A stretch of DNA of 51,476 nucleotides. Source: a virus. A model generated the notes under the pieces. The model was given only the letters and a program-made list of their open reading frames with translations, did no database searches and was not told where the DNA came from. The position numbers were made by a program, and so were the translations under genes. The DNA is taken from IMG/VR virus record IMGVR_UViG_3300046703_000050, positions 1 through 51,476 of that record; one strand, given 5' to 3'. Positions 15,917 through 24,100 of this stretch are shown here, piece by piece. Position 1 is the stretch's first letter. Each line of letters begins with the position of its first letter.

Positions 15917-16172
15917 CATGACGACTGAGCAGAAGTTGAGAGATGCACTGAGCCTGCTGGAGCGCGTCGTAGCGGCGGAAATACAGGCCCCGGACCCGCA
16001 ATGGTTTCGGGATTATTTCCTGCTCACCGGGCAGCATATGATTCTGACCGAGGAGGGTTGGGAGTCGGGAGACTCGAAGCAGGCGTATCTCGACGGACTG
16101 AATCCTGAAGACTCCATCGAAGACGTGATCTTAGACGAAGTGGGAGCCCTGGAGATCCGCGATGCCCGCTGA
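15903..16172 (+). CDS. Acidic hypothetical protein
   Basis: 89 residues with GGAGAGAG upstream, overlapping the previous gene by 14 bp. Acidic, mostly helical. Unknown function. Confidence 0.5.
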   Translation: MPQIDMTTEQKLRDALSLLERVVAAEIQAPDPQWFRDYFLLTGQHMILTEEGWESGDSKQAYLDGLNPEDSIEDVILDEVGALEIRDAR

Positions 16173-16227
16173 CAATCCCAAGCCCCCGACCGGGGCGCAA
16201 CTGTACAAGCGGAGGCGGTCGGCATGA
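16162..16227 (+). CDS. Possible 21-residue peptide
   Basis: ATG 16162 to TGA 16227 encodes a Pro/Lys/Arg-rich 21-residue peptide that overlaps both neighbours and would bridge the gap in the coupled operon. The only support is position and overlap style. Confidence 0.3.
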   Translation: MPADNPKPPTGAQLYKRRRSA

Positions 16228-16436
16228 GGTTATATTTTGGCAAACACATCGGTGAAGAACTCTGCAACGTCGATCTCGGTTACGTCCGCTGGCTGGAAGA
16301 GCAACCCTGGATATCGGCGGAGATGCGGAAGGCTTGCCAGTACGAGATCCAGCGAAGGGTGGGTAACATTACGTCGTTGGGAAGGGCAGTGCAGCCGACG
16401 AAGCCTAAGAAAGTAAGTCTGGTGAATACCAAGTGA
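16224..16436 (+). CDS. DUF3820-like small protein
   Basis: 70 residues starting MRLYFGKHIGEEL, then VRWLEEQPWIS. The pattern of a FGKH turn followed by a WL-x-E helix matches small phage and bacterial proteins of the DUF3820 type, often next to nucleases. It overlaps the ERCC4 nuclease start by 4 bp, suggesting a shared role in DNA metabolism. Confidence 0.55.
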   Translation: MRLYFGKHIGEELCNVDLGYVRWLEEQPWISAEMRKACQYEIQRRVGNITSLGRAVQPTKPKKVSLVNTK

Positions 16437-17185
16437 TCCTCATTGACTCCCGCGTCGGCTCCGTTGACCTAGCCCCGTTGATTCGCCGTCTCGGTGTCTC
16501 CACCCGGATTACGACACTGAAGTTCGGCGACGCCTGCTTCCATGGGAATGGACCAGATGGTGCTGAGTACGTGATCGGGGTGGAACGGAAACGAATAAGT
16601 GACATGGTGTCCAGCATGCGTGGCGGGCGGTTGAGTGGTCACCAGTTGCCAGGGCTGTTGGAGATGTTCCATAGGGTCGTAGTCGTCATTGAGGGGATCT
16701 ATAAGCCAGGCCAACATGGCGAACTGATGGTCCATCGACGCGGAGACTGGGTTCCGTTGTTTATCGGGAATAGGGCAGCTTACTACGCCGAAATCGACAA
16801 ACACTGTACTAGCCTAGAACAGTGCGCTGGAGTTACCGTTAAAAGAACTGGGAGTGCCGAGGAAACAGCAGTAGTGTTGGCCAACCTATATTCCTGGTGG
16901 TCTATTCCCTTTTCGTCCCACAAGAGCGTCCAAGCGGCATATATCCGAGAAGCAACGCTGCCAGCGAGGACGAAGTTTGGGTATAGGCGCCCGCCAGGGA
17001 TAGTATGGAAGATGGCCGCGCAATTGCCTTCGATTGACACAAAGGGGAAAGAGGTCGAGAAGGCGTTCAGTACTCCACTGGAAATGTGTTTGGCAACACG
17101 GGAGACATGGGCTAAGATACCAGGCATTGGCGTCAAGCTCAGTAGCAGCATTGTGGAACTGTTACAGGGGAAGAACAAAGCCTGA
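16433..17185 (+). CDS. ERCC4-type (XPF/MUS81-like) nuclease
   Basis: 250 residues from GTG 16433. The ERCC4 signature appears as IDSR at the N-terminus, GDACF (Asp33) and VERKRISD (50-57, the V-ERK-x3-D metal site), followed by GGRLSGHQLPGL. A C-terminal helix-hairpin-helix (WAKIPGIGVKLSSSIVELL, about 225-243) binds DNA. Such enzymes cut branched or flap DNA, so a role in resolving replication or recombination intermediates is likely. Confidence 0.8.
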   Translation: MILIDSRVGSVDLAPLIRRLGVSTRITTLKFGDACFHGNGPDGAEYVIGVERKRISDMVSSMRGGRLSGHQLPGLLEMFHRVVVVIEGIYKPGQHGELMVHRRGDWVPLFIGNRAAYYAEIDKHCTSLEQCAGVTVKRTGSAEETAVVLANLYSWWSIPFSSHKSVQAAYIREATLPARTKFGYRRPPGIVWKMAAQLPSIDTKGKEVEKAFSTPLEMCLATRETWAKIPGIGVKLSSSIVELLQGKNKA

Positions 17186-17559
17186 TGCCCATCCGTGAAT
17201 CCGGCCCTGGTGTCTGTGTCCAAGCACGTGGATATCTCCAGATTACGCGCCGTGGACCGTACCGGAACTGGCTCGTCCATCGTAAGGTGATGCTGGAGAT
17301 GTGTTTGGAGCAGTGCTACTACGTGCTGCCGATGGGGAAGAATGGGTTGCCCACACTGCCGGAATGGGCGACGGTCGAGCACCTGGATCATCGGAAGCAG
17401 CACAACTGTAGGCAGAACTTGATGATGCTCGATAAGCGGATACACGATGCAATCAGTTTGGATCACGGTAACATGCGGCGGGCGATGTACAGGAGCATTG
17501 TTGATGTTGTAGTAGAAGTGCAAAAGGGGGAGGAGGCTGACTTTGAGTACACGTACTAA
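17185..17559 (+). CDS. HNH endonuclease-like protein
   Basis: 124 residues. His66, Asp68-His69, Asn74, Asn78 and His87 (VEHLDHRKQHN, NLMML, RIHDAI) make an HNH core without the usual zinc cysteines. The N-terminal half looks like a small beta domain as in phage HNH proteins. A homing role is possible. It is packed tightly between the ERCC4 nuclease (1-bp overlap) and the next gene (17-bp overlap). Confidence 0.65.
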   Translation: MPIRESGPGVCVQARGYLQITRRGPYRNWLVHRKVMLEMCLEQCYYVLPMGKNGLPTLPEWATVEHLDHRKQHNCRQNLMMLDKRIHDAISLDHGNMRRAMYRSIVDVVVEVQKGEEADFEYTY

Positions 17560-17971
17560 TACCAACACTAAGAACACACTGCTGTCGGCTCTGCCATTGC
17601 CGTCACGGGCACCGACTACCGAAGAAGTCGATGCACTGCTGACTATGTGGGGCACCAGCCTCAAGGATGCGCCAGCCGATAAGCACCGCCTGGAACTGGA
17701 CACGGCTGAACTCGTTACTGTGCTAGGGCCTAGGTTTGCCAACAGCGACATGATGATAGCGTTCACAGCCAATAAGACCGTGGATATGCTTGCAGCGGCA
17801 ATGTCAACAGAGCCGACGGATTGCATACTGGAGGTTATCGGAACGCTGGTGATAGGGCTGGCGGCGGGGATTAGACTGGGGCTGATGATGGAGAGGAACG
17901 ACAAGGTAGTAGCCGAGAGTTTGGCAATGACCGCTAGTTCATCGGCGCAGGAAGATGGAGGTGGCAGGTAA
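17543..17971 (+). CDS. Hypothetical helical protein
   Basis: 142 residues from TTG 17543, behind GGGGGAGGAGG. A Thr/Ser-rich start is followed by amphipathic helices, including a moderately hydrophobic segment around residues 95-115. It contains palindrome copy 4. Unknown function. Confidence 0.5.
   Translation: MSTRTNTNTKNTLLSALPLPSRAPTTEEVDALLTMWGTSLKDAPADKHRLELDTAELVTVLGPRFANSDMMIAFTANKTVDMLAAAMSTEPTDCILEVIGTLVIGLAAGIRLGLMMERNDKVVAESLAMTASSSAQEDGGGR
17723..17733. repeat. CTAGGNCCTAG palindrome, copy 4
   Basis: CTAGGGCCTAG, the only copy with a central G, inside the 17543 gene. Confidence 0.6.
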
Positions 17972-18207
17972 TGCCGCGCACGCACGCGATTGTGGAATAC
18001 GGGTCGGGACCATGTAAGGGATGTGGGACGCCGATTACTAAGCCTAATGGGCATGCGGTCTATAAGTATGCGGAGGACAAGAATGGGGTGATGACGAGAA
18101 CGGTGGAGTTGTATTGCAGTACCTGTTGCCCTATCTGCTGCCCACCGAAGCCGAAGCCGCTGGTACCGCCGCTGAAGATCAACGATCCGCCATTACAGAC
18201 CGCATAG
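17971..18207 (+). CDS. Zinc-ribbon-like small protein
   Basis: 78 residues. Cys pairs CKGCG near residue 15 and CSTCCPICC near residue 50 suggest a treble-clef or ribbon zinc site. The C-terminus is Pro/Lys-rich. It precedes the glycosylase gene by one base. Confidence 0.55.
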   Translation: MPRTHAIVEYGSGPCKGCGTPITKPNGHAVYKYAEDKNGVMTRTVELYCSTCCPICCPPKPKPLVPPLKINDPPLQTA

Positions 18208-18208
18208 T

Positions 18209-19693
18209 ATGGAACCTCTCCGCATCGTCCACGACTGGAACGAACTGTACGCATACAGGTGCCCCCGGTGTTTGGGCCAATCCCGACTCGTACCCGGACT
18301 AGGTCCTAGCCCTTGTCGTGTCATGCTGGTCGGTGAAGCTCCCGGCCAACGGGAAGACGAACAGGGGAAACCGTTCGTAGGGATAACTGGGTACGAGTTG
18401 AATAACACGTACCTTAAGATAGCTGGGCTGCGACGGGAAGAGGTCTATGTAACAAATTCTGTTAAATGCAGACCATTGAACAACCGAAAGCCGAAGCTGG
18501 ACGAGACAAGGGAGTGTGCTGCACATTTCTTGCCGTCTGAGTTGGCGATGGTCGATCCCGAGATCGTCGTACTGATGGGGGCAACAGCGTGCTCGTTGAT
18601 CCCGGATATTGACCTGGAAGCACACCACGGGATTCCAAGATATGTTGACATCTTCACAGACTTCTATGGGTGGGAAGGTTGGGTGTTTCCGACTTACCAC
18701 CCAGCGGCGGGGTTGCACGACTCGACATCAATGATCCCACTTCTGGAGGATTTCGAGTCACTACGTAAGCTGGTAGACGGTTCCGACCCACGATCCCTGA
18801 TCCCCATCGACCAATACCCCAAACCCGTGTACGCCGAGATCAACGGAGAAGTCCTAGCCCGCCTGCTTGAAGACAACATGGCGCCCAATGAACTGTCGAT
18901 CGACCAGGAGAACGAACAGGGCGAGATGCGGAGTGTGCAGGTAAGTAGGATGCCGGGGATGGGGTTTCTGTTTAGGACGGCGGATGAGAAGGCGATGAGC
19001 GTGTTCAGGGAGCACTGCGCGAGGGATAAGCGGTTTGTGTATCTGCTCCATAACGCACCGCAAGATCTGGATTGGCTGATGCGGTATGGCGTCACACTAC
19101 CGAGCGATAGGCTGCGCGACACGATGCAGGAAGCCTTTCATTTAGGCAATCTCCCACAGGGGTTGAAACCCTTAGCCTATCGACTGTGTGGAATGCAGAT
19201 GAACGACTACATCAGTACAGTTGATCCTCCAAGCAGAAAGGCCGTTGCCCAGTGGTTACGCGAGTCCACTGAATTTGCCCTACCAAGAATCAAGGATGCT
19301 TTGACCAAGCGAGGGAAGCCCAAGTACGAAGTGACAAGGAACCCTCTAATCACAGGAATCAAACGCATCCTGGAACACACAGAAGAGGAACCAGAGCCGG
19401 GGACAAAGAAGTATAATCCTTGGGATGCTTGGCAGAAGGAAAAGGTGAAGTGGTCTAATAAGCTGGATATGGTAGGTGAAGAAGAGAAATCCGAGTTCGC
19501 AATCGAAACCATCATCGAGATCGAGAATGCTTTAGGTCCTATGCCTGTCCGTGGACTGGCACAGGTGGACAAGGACACAGAGATCAGGTACGCATGTCGA
19601 GATTCGGATGCCACACTTCGAGTAGCACATGTCATGTCTGAGCGCAGGAAGGATGTTGGAAAAGAGGTTGCAGAGAAGGACTACGCACAGTAG
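18209..19693 (+). CDS. Uracil-DNA glycosylase fused to 3'-5' exonuclease domain
   Basis: 494 residues. Residues 1-190 are a family 4/5-type uracil-DNA glycosylase: four Fe-S cysteines (18, 21, 87, 103), GEAPGQ active-site loop (42-47) and HPAA (164-167). After a linker, about 250-490 is a DnaQ/polymerase-A-type 3'-5' exonuclease fragment (FVYLLHNAPQDLDWL; YACRDSDATLRV near the end). The segment corresponds to the proofreading half of a family A polymerase, whose polymerase half is encoded separately from 20216. It would couple uracil recognition or removal with proofreading during phage replication. Confidence 0.8.
   Translation: MEPLRIVHDWNELYAYRCPRCLGQSRLVPGLGPSPCRVMLVGEAPGQREDEQGKPFVGITGYELNNTYLKIAGLRREEVYVTNSVKCRPLNNRKPKLDETRECAAHFLPSELAMVDPEIVVLMGATACSLIPDIDLEAHHGIPRYVDIFTDFYGWEGWVFPTYHPAAGLHDSTSMIPLLEDFESLRKLVDGSDPRSLIPIDQYPKPVYAEINGEVLARLLEDNMAPNELSIDQENEQGEMRSVQVSRMPGMGFLFRTADEKAMSVFREHCARDKRFVYLLHNAPQDLDWLMRYGVTLPSDRLRDTMQEAFHLGNLPQGLKPLAYRLCGMQMNDYISTVDPPSRKAVAQWLRESTEFALPRIKDALTKRGKPKYEVTRNPLITGIKRILEHTEEEPEPGTKKYNPWDAWQKEKVKWSNKLDMVGEEEKSEFAIETIIEIENALGPMPVRGLAQVDKDTEIRYACRDSDATLRVAHVMSERRKDVGKEVAEKDYAQ
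18299..18309. repeat. CTAGGNCCTAG palindrome, copy 5
   Basis: CTAGGTCCTAG about 90 bp into the glycosylase gene. Confidence 0.7.
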
Positions 19694-19702
19694 CCCTAAA
19701 AG

Positions 19703-19711
19703 TGGTATACT
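19703..19711 (+). promoter_or_regulatory. Extended -10 promoter before the inserted HNH gene
   Basis: TGG followed by TATACT (19706-19711), an extended -10 element without a recognisable -35. It lies in the 37-bp gap between the exonuclease stop and the HNH start, so the HNH gene seems to carry its own promoter and AGAGG ribosome site. Confidence 0.5.
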
Positions 19712-19730
19712 GCTGCATAGAGGAACATCC

Positions 19731-20213
19731 ATGCGTATAGCGAAGCCAATACCAAAATTGAGCAAGGAAGACTTGGCGAGGTTCTGGGAACTCGTTTACA
19801 AACGAGGACCGGATGAGTGCTGGCCTTGGCTAGGGAGTCGCACTAAGGCTGGGTATGGAACCTTCGGGTACAATAAAGGATCATACTACGCGCACAGAGT
19901 AGCAGCATCCTTAGCCCGTAAGATTACTGTCAATCTACATGTATGTCACAACTGTGACAATCCTCCTTGCTGCAATCCTAGGCACACTTTTAATGGATCG
20001 GACAAAGACAATTCTAAAGACTCGGCCCATAAGAAGCGGTGTGGAGCATTCACAAAGCCTTGGCGTTACCCACAGATTAAGATGTCGTTCATACGTGCAA
20101 AGAAGGTAGCGGCGGCTAAAGGAGTCCAGACAGAAATCGCTCGTAGGTTCAAAATATCACAATCAACCGTTAGTCGCGTCAAGACTGGTAGGATCTGGAG
20201 AGACGAGTACTGA
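19731..20213 (+). CDS. HNH homing endonuclease between the exonuclease and polymerase genes
   Basis: 160 residues from ATG 19731 (AGAGGAACATCC upstream). The HNH_3-type core is CWPWLGS, AHRVA, VCHNCDNPPCCNPRHTF and GSDKDNSKDSAHKKR. A C-terminal helix-turn-helix (EIARRFKISQSTVSRVKTG) recognises DNA. It sits exactly between the proofreading and polymerase parts of a family A polymerase, so it is the probable agent that separated them. Nearly the whole 522-bp interval is coding, leaving no room for a group I intron. Confidence 0.8.
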   Translation: MRIAKPIPKLSKEDLARFWELVYKRGPDECWPWLGSRTKAGYGTFGYNKGSYYAHRVAASLARKITVNLHVCHNCDNPPCCNPRHTFNGSDKDNSKDSAHKKRCGAFTKPWRYPQIKMSFIRAKKVAAAKGVQTEIARRFKISQSTVSRVKTGRIWRDEY

Positions 20214-20215
20214 AA

Positions 20216-21586
20216 GTGATCGACGGCATCACACTTCCCGGCTATCCCTGCCTCGACAACGTCCGTCGTCTCGACATCTCCATCATCCCCATGGTGCGGC
20301 GCATCCAGCGTAACGGAATGATGCTCGACATCCCCGGCATGCAAGGACTCAGTGCGAAGTTCGACGCCAACATGAGGAGGATTGACGAGCAGATATCGGG
20401 GATGCTACCGGCAAGTTTTTTGGAGAAGTTCACAGGGGAGACGTTCAACGTGGACTCCGCTCCGCAAGTCGCCGAACTCCTATTCGACGCTCTTGGTGTA
20501 GGTCGCGGTCAGAAGCTCAAGACAACTCCGAGCGGTACTAGACAGAGCACAGGCAAAAAACAGCTTGAGATGTTACGCGGTGAACATCCAGTTATCCCAT
20601 TGATCCTGGAGTACCGCGAAAACGCCAAAATGAAGAGTGGATTTTCGGAGGGGTTGCAGAAGCGGTCGGTACTGCACAGTAAAGGTAAGTGTTGCTCGCA
20701 GTGCGGTCGTCGGCACTACACGAATGAGTGGCGAGTACATCCCGAGATCACGACGACACGGACAGGTACGGGCAGGCTAAGTTGCAAAGCGCCGAATTTG
20801 CAGACGATACCTGTGCGATCGGAGCTAGGACGTGAAGTCCGTGCAATGTTCTTGGCTGGTGAAGGCCGTAAGCTGATCTCCTGTGACTTCAGCCAGATCG
20901 AGTTGCGCCTGCTCGCGCATTGCGCTAACGAACTCAGCATGATCGAGGTCTTCAAGAACAACGGAGACATTCACACGGCGACGGCGATGGACGTGTTCGG
21001 ACTTGCTAAGGAGCAGATAGACCCGATTAAGCACAGGTTACCATGCAAAAACGTCGGCTTTATGTGTCTGTACGGATCGTCGGCATCCGGGTTACAGTTG
21101 CAGCTTGCACTTAGTGGGTTGTTCTGGAGCCTGGATACTTGCGAGAAGTTCATTGCAGCGTGGTTTGCCAAACGTCCTGGTGTACGTGCTTACATGGATG
21201 AGCAGCACTATCACGCCAGAAGGTATGGGTATGTTTGGGAACTAGCAGGCAGAGTCAGACTGATACCGGAGATCAGGTCGGCGATCTCTAAGGTCGTCGA
21301 AGCCGGTCTACGCCAAGCCGGTAACCACCGCATTCAGGGTACCGCCGCTACCCTGATGAAGCTCACTATGATCGAGATGACTCAGATCCAGAACGATATC
21401 TGGGACCCAGCTCACTTCGACGCCGAGCCCCTGATGACCATTCACGATGAGCTGATCTACGAGGTCGAGGAAGACGAAGCCGAGACGGTAGGGAGGACGA
21501 TTAGCAGGGTGATGGATGGGTGCGTGGAGTTGAGGGTGCCGGTGAGAAGTGATTGGAAGGTGGGGAAACGGTGGAAGAAGGAATAG
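20216..21586 (+). CDS. polA: DNA polymerase family A, polymerase domain only
   Basis: 456 residues from GTG 20216, starting within the region that in intact enzymes joins exonuclease and polymerase (IIPMVRRIQRNGMMLD). Motif A is DFSQIELR (Asp224), motif B is around Arg274-Lys278 with FMCLYG, and motif C is MTIHDELIYEVEE near residue 420. All catalytic residues are present. A small zinc ribbon (CCSQCGRRHY, 159-168) is inserted before motif A. The proofreading domain is encoded in the upstream glycosylase fusion, so the two products probably assemble. Confidence 0.9.
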   Translation: MIDGITLPGYPCLDNVRRLDISIIPMVRRIQRNGMMLDIPGMQGLSAKFDANMRRIDEQISGMLPASFLEKFTGETFNVDSAPQVAELLFDALGVGRGQKLKTTPSGTRQSTGKKQLEMLRGEHPVIPLILEYRENAKMKSGFSEGLQKRSVLHSKGKCCSQCGRRHYTNEWRVHPEITTTRTGTGRLSCKAPNLQTIPVRSELGREVRAMFLAGEGRKLISCDFSQIELRLLAHCANELSMIEVFKNNGDIHTATAMDVFGLAKEQIDPIKHRLPCKNVGFMCLYGSSASGLQLQLALSGLFWSLDTCEKFIAAWFAKRPGVRAYMDEQHYHARRYGYVWELAGRVRLIPEIRSAISKVVEAGLRQAGNHRIQGTAATLMKLTMIEMTQIQNDIWDPAHFDAEPLMTIHDELIYEVEEDEAETVGRTISRVMDGCVELRVPVRSDWKVGKRWKKE

Positions 21587-21589
21587 GCT

Positions 21590-21751
21590 ATGGTCTGCTG
21601 CGCCTACTGCTTACATTCCGTGGATGAACACACTGGCGGTGACGATCCCGATAAAGCCGCCTGCATCCATCCAGGCTGCGAGTGCTCAGACTACATTGGG
21701 GATGAAGAGTTTGAGGCACGAAGGCACGAGCAGGATGGAACTAGGACCTAG
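21590..21751 (+). CDS. Small Cys-rich zinc-finger-like protein
   Basis: 53 residues (MVCCAYCLHS at the start, CIHPGCECSDYIG in the middle). Cys pairs CCAYC and CIHPGC suggest a zinc site, as in small phage restriction-alleviation or recombination cofactors. It is the last rightward gene. Its TAG stop (21749-21751) is part of the palindrome CTAGGACCTAG, which also contains the stop of the converging endolysin gene. Confidence 0.6.
   Translation: MVCCAYCLHSVDEHTGGDDPDKAACIHPGCECSDYIGDEEFEARRHEQDGTRT
21741..21751. repeat. CTAGGNCCTAG palindrome, copy 6, at the convergence point
   Basis: CTAGGACCTAG. The right half gives TAG on both strands (plus 21749-21751, minus 21750-21748), so the rightward and leftward transcription units end in the same palindrome. 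Confidence 0.75.
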
Positions 21752-22305
21752 ACTGACTGCGGATCGGTGGGCGCCATGGGGATCGTCGGCGGTACCAGCA
21801 TCGTCATGTACTGCTCCCATCCCCACACAGCATTCGGGCACCCACGGTGGCTTGTCGCCTTATCGACCTCACAGTGCCCCAGCACATGCGCCCGATCCAT
21901 CGGGATCTTGAACAGCGTGCATAGCCAACGTACGAGATCGGCACTCGCCTCGTACTCCACCTCCGTCACCAGCAGCCCCCGCGTATTTGCGACGTGCTCG
22001 ATCCCAATGCTGTTGGAGTTCGCGGCTCCTGCATGCCACGCCACATCCTTATGCAGGACCATCTGCACGACCTCGCCGTCTTGGCCGACGATGTAGTGTG
22101 CGGAGACTTTGGCAGCGGGGTTCTTGAACCACGATATGGTCCCATTGATATTCGCCCCGCCATCGGTGATGTGGGTGATGATGCGGGTAATGGCGCGGGA
22201 GCCCAGCGCGGGAGGGGCGGGGCGGGCGCGGTAGTTGGTGGGGGCGGCGGAGACGAACCGCGCGGCCCCCGGATACTCGGACAACTGCATTTTCGGCAGT
22301 GTCAT
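21748..22305 (-). CDS. Endolysin: N-acetylmuramoyl-L-alanine amidase (Amidase_2/PGRP)
   Basis: 185 residues. The amidase_2 fold is visible as RIITHITDGG (His45), VSAHYIVGQDGEVVQMV, DVAWHAGAANSNSIGIEH and the zinc-ligand segment HCEVDKATSHRGCP (about 144-157). It cuts the bond between MurNAc and L-alanine to lyse the host. There is no signal peptide, so release needs a holin. The neighbouring small membrane genes (22302, 22652) are candidates. The start overlaps the stop of the next upstream gene. Confidence 0.88.
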   Translation of the reverse strand: MTLPKMQLSEYPGAARFVSAAPTNYRARPAPPALGSRAITRIITHITDGGANINGTISWFKNPAAKVSAHYIVGQDGEVVQMVLHKDVAWHAGAANSNSIGIEHVANTRGLLVTEVEYEASADLVRWLCTLFKIPMDRAHVLGHCEVDKATSHRGCPNAVWGWEQYMTMLVPPTIPMAPTDPQSV

Positions 22306-22454
22306 ATCTTAATCAGCATCGACGCCGCGATCAGAAACGCCCCCAGCCAGCCCCACTTAATCCTGGGTTGATCTGGGACGCCGATGCCGGCGACCAGCAA
22401 AAGCACATCGCCGACTACGAATACAAGCAACTGCAAAGACGGTGCGATTACCAT
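22302..22454 (-). CDS. Small two-span membrane protein (holin candidate)
   Basis: 50 residues from ATG at 22454 with AAAGGAGG upstream. Two hydrophobic helices (IAPSLQLLVFVVGDVLLLVAG and WLGAFLIAASMLI) flank a short polar loop. Its stop overlaps the endolysin start (ATGA), so the two are coupled. Size, topology and position fit a holin, but this is inference. Confidence 0.6.
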   Translation of the reverse strand: MVIAPSLQLLVFVVGDVLLLVAGIGVPDQPRIKWGWLGAFLIAASMLIKI

Positions 22455-22470
22455 ACTGGGCCTCCTTTGG

Positions 22471-22650
22471 TTACTTCGTTGACAGAATCCCCTCCGCCAC
22501 CATCTCATTCAGCACACCAACCTCGGCGTCGATGAACGTACGGCGGATGGGTTCGGGCGCGTCTTTCCACCCCAGTTGTCGGAGGAGCCGATTGGCCAGC
22601 TCCTCCGGGGTGAACTGCGCGGGCTTAGTGATACGTTTTAGCAGTGGCAT
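22471..22650 (-). CDS. Small hypothetical protein
   Basis: 59 residues (MPLLKRITKPAQFTPEELA at the start). Amphipathic helices; no membrane segment. It lies between two small membrane proteins of the lysis region. Too short to classify. Confidence 0.55.
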   Translation of the reverse strand: MPLLKRITKPAQFTPEELANRLLRQLGWKDAPEPIRRTFIDAEVGVLNEMVAEGILSTK

Positions 22651-22651
22651 G

Positions 22652-22846
22652 TTACGATGTTGGGGGCTTCACGCCGCCAGCAAACGTCGCTATCGCCTGG
22701 TCGAAAGCCGTGTCGGATACTCCGGTGATCTCGACGACGATAGCCTTTACCTGTGCGTCATCCAACTGAGGGTACTCCTTATGGATGAACGCCGCGATGA
22801 CGGCGGGTAACTGCGGAATCAGCGCCATGATGATTGGTAACCACAT
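22652..22846 (-). CDS. Small membrane-associated protein
   Basis: 64 residues. A hydrophobic start (MWLPIIMALIPQLPAVIAAFI) is followed by an acidic amphipathic helix. It overlaps the lipoprotein gene stop by one base. Possible lysis accessory. Confidence 0.5.
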   Translation of the reverse strand: MWLPIIMALIPQLPAVIAAFIHKEYPQLDDAQVKAIVVEITGVSDTAFDQAIATFAGGVKPPTS

Positions 22847-23292
22847 TAAAGTACCGGCCCCCCCACCGCTGTTGAGATTGCATTGAATGTGCTCAAGCAG
22901 ACTGCCATGATTGTGCGGGCGGTCGGCGAGAGTTGCTTGGCGATCTCCGCCAGCCCGGATGCGATGACATCGTTACGCATCTTGACCTTTTGGACATCCC
23001 AAGTATCTGTGGATCTCAGATCGGCGTTGAGTTTCTTCCCGGTCGCAGAGATGGCGATGCCCACACGGGCGGCGATGTTGAATTCGGCCTGAGAGATCTT
23101 GCCTTGGTTCAATGCGGCCCGTAATGAGGTCGCGGCAGCATTGGTGACCTGCGCCAGCTTGTTGATGTCGCTGGCCACCTGAATAGGCGCCGGCGTCGGG
23201 ACGGTGTTGTGGTTCTGCGCCGCACACCCAGCAAGCAGCAACACCAGGATGACGGAGAACGGAACGACAATTCTACGTTGGGTTCTCTGCAT
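22846..23292 (-). CDS. Lipoprotein
   Basis: 148 residues. A basic N-terminus, hydrophobic core (PFSVILVLLLAG) and lipobox LLAGC with Cys23 make a type II signal peptide. The mature part is helical with a low-complexity start. It could be an outer spanin-like or superinfection-exclusion lipoprotein. The position by the lysis genes supports the former but does not prove it. Confidence 0.65.
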   Translation of the reverse strand: MQRTQRRIVVPFSVILVLLLAGCAAQNHNTVPTPAPIQVASDINKLAQVTNAAATSLRAALNQGKISQAEFNIAARVGIAISATGKKLNADLRSTDTWDVQKVKMRNDVIASGLAEIAKQLSPTARTIMAVCLSTFNAISTAVGGPVL

Positions 23293-23294
23293 GG

Positions 23295-23819
23295 TTACTC
23301 CGGGAAAGCGTTGACGATCACGGCGAGTGCCTGAAAGTCGGCGACTTCGACCTTCGTCTTCGGAGGCTGTGCCCCCAGAATTCTTCCGATGGCCTCGATG
23401 GTCCGTTGCTTGGTTTCCTTGGCCGTGGGCACCCCGCTAATCGGAACAGCATCCGCAGGGGGATCGCAGGCTACTTTGAACTCGAACGGCCCGGAGTACA
23501 TTTTCCACTTCCCATCCGTATCCAGGAAGGGAACGTCCAGAACTTTGCCTGGGTCTCTGCGGATGACCACCGGGGTTACCGGACCTCCGCCAAACCAACC
23601 CTTCACCAGTTGTTCGGCGTTGGTCACACCCGTACCAACGGCGTACATATCGTCCCCTGAGATGCGGACGACCTGATCTCCCACGGTCAGTATGACCTGT
23701 CCTTGGGTATCGTCAATAACACCCTCGGGGTACAACTGCTTGAACACAGCCAGGCAGGCATGGTATCCGGCCTGTGTGCTGGGGTCAAGGGTAGCAAGTA
23801 AACTCAAAAATCCTGCCAT
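23295..23819 (-). CDS. Hypothetical protein
   Basis: 174 residues from ATG at 23819 (AAAGGAA upstream; the frame extends to 23894 but without a ribosome site and overlapping the next gene). Mixed alpha/beta sequence ending in a helical segment. Unknown function. Confidence 0.55.
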   Translation of the reverse strand: MAGFLSLLATLDPSTQAGYHACLAVFKQLYPEGVIDDTQGQVILTVGDQVVRISGDDMYAVGTGVTNAEQLVKGWFGGGPVTPVVIRRDPGKVLDVPFLDTDGKWKMYSGPFEFKVACDPPADAVPISGVPTAKETKQRTIEAIGRILGAQPPKTKVEVADFQALAVIVNAFPE

Positions 23820-23845
23820 TGTAGTTCCTTTCAAGGTTGAATCGC

Positions 23846-24079
23846 TTAATCCAGCGGAGCGCCGTATTCCACTTCCAGGCCGTGCTCCACGCACAGCGCC
23901 GCCGCAGAGCCCATGATCGACGCCTCAAACTCCGGCGCCGGCCGCTGCCAATTCGGGGAGCGCAGCAGGTTGCCCCAGACCTCCGCGACTTTATGGTTCA
24001 ATCGTCGGCAGGGCTTGCAGAGATGCTTGCCGCTCTCGATCCTGAGTGGTCTGCCACACTCGCTACAGCGTCCGAGCAT
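23846..24079 (-). CDS. Zinc-ribbon protein
   Basis: 77 residues. CSECG (5-9) and CKPCR (about 21-25) form a four-Cys zinc ribbon at the N-terminus. The rest is helical. AGGAA precedes the ATG. Function unknown. Confidence 0.6.
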   Translation of the reverse strand: MLGRCSECGRPLRIESGKHLCKPCRRLNHKVAEVWGNLLRSPNWQRPAPEFEASIMGSAAALCVEHGLEVEYGAPLD

Positions 24080-24100
24080 TTTCCTGTTGGTTTCTGGGGA

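Noticed and set aside
17243-17452. Several long minus-strand open frames under the replication genes (and plus-strand frames under the tail genes)
   Set aside because: Their composition follows the opposite-strand codons of real genes, they have no ribosome sites, and they show no recognisable domains.
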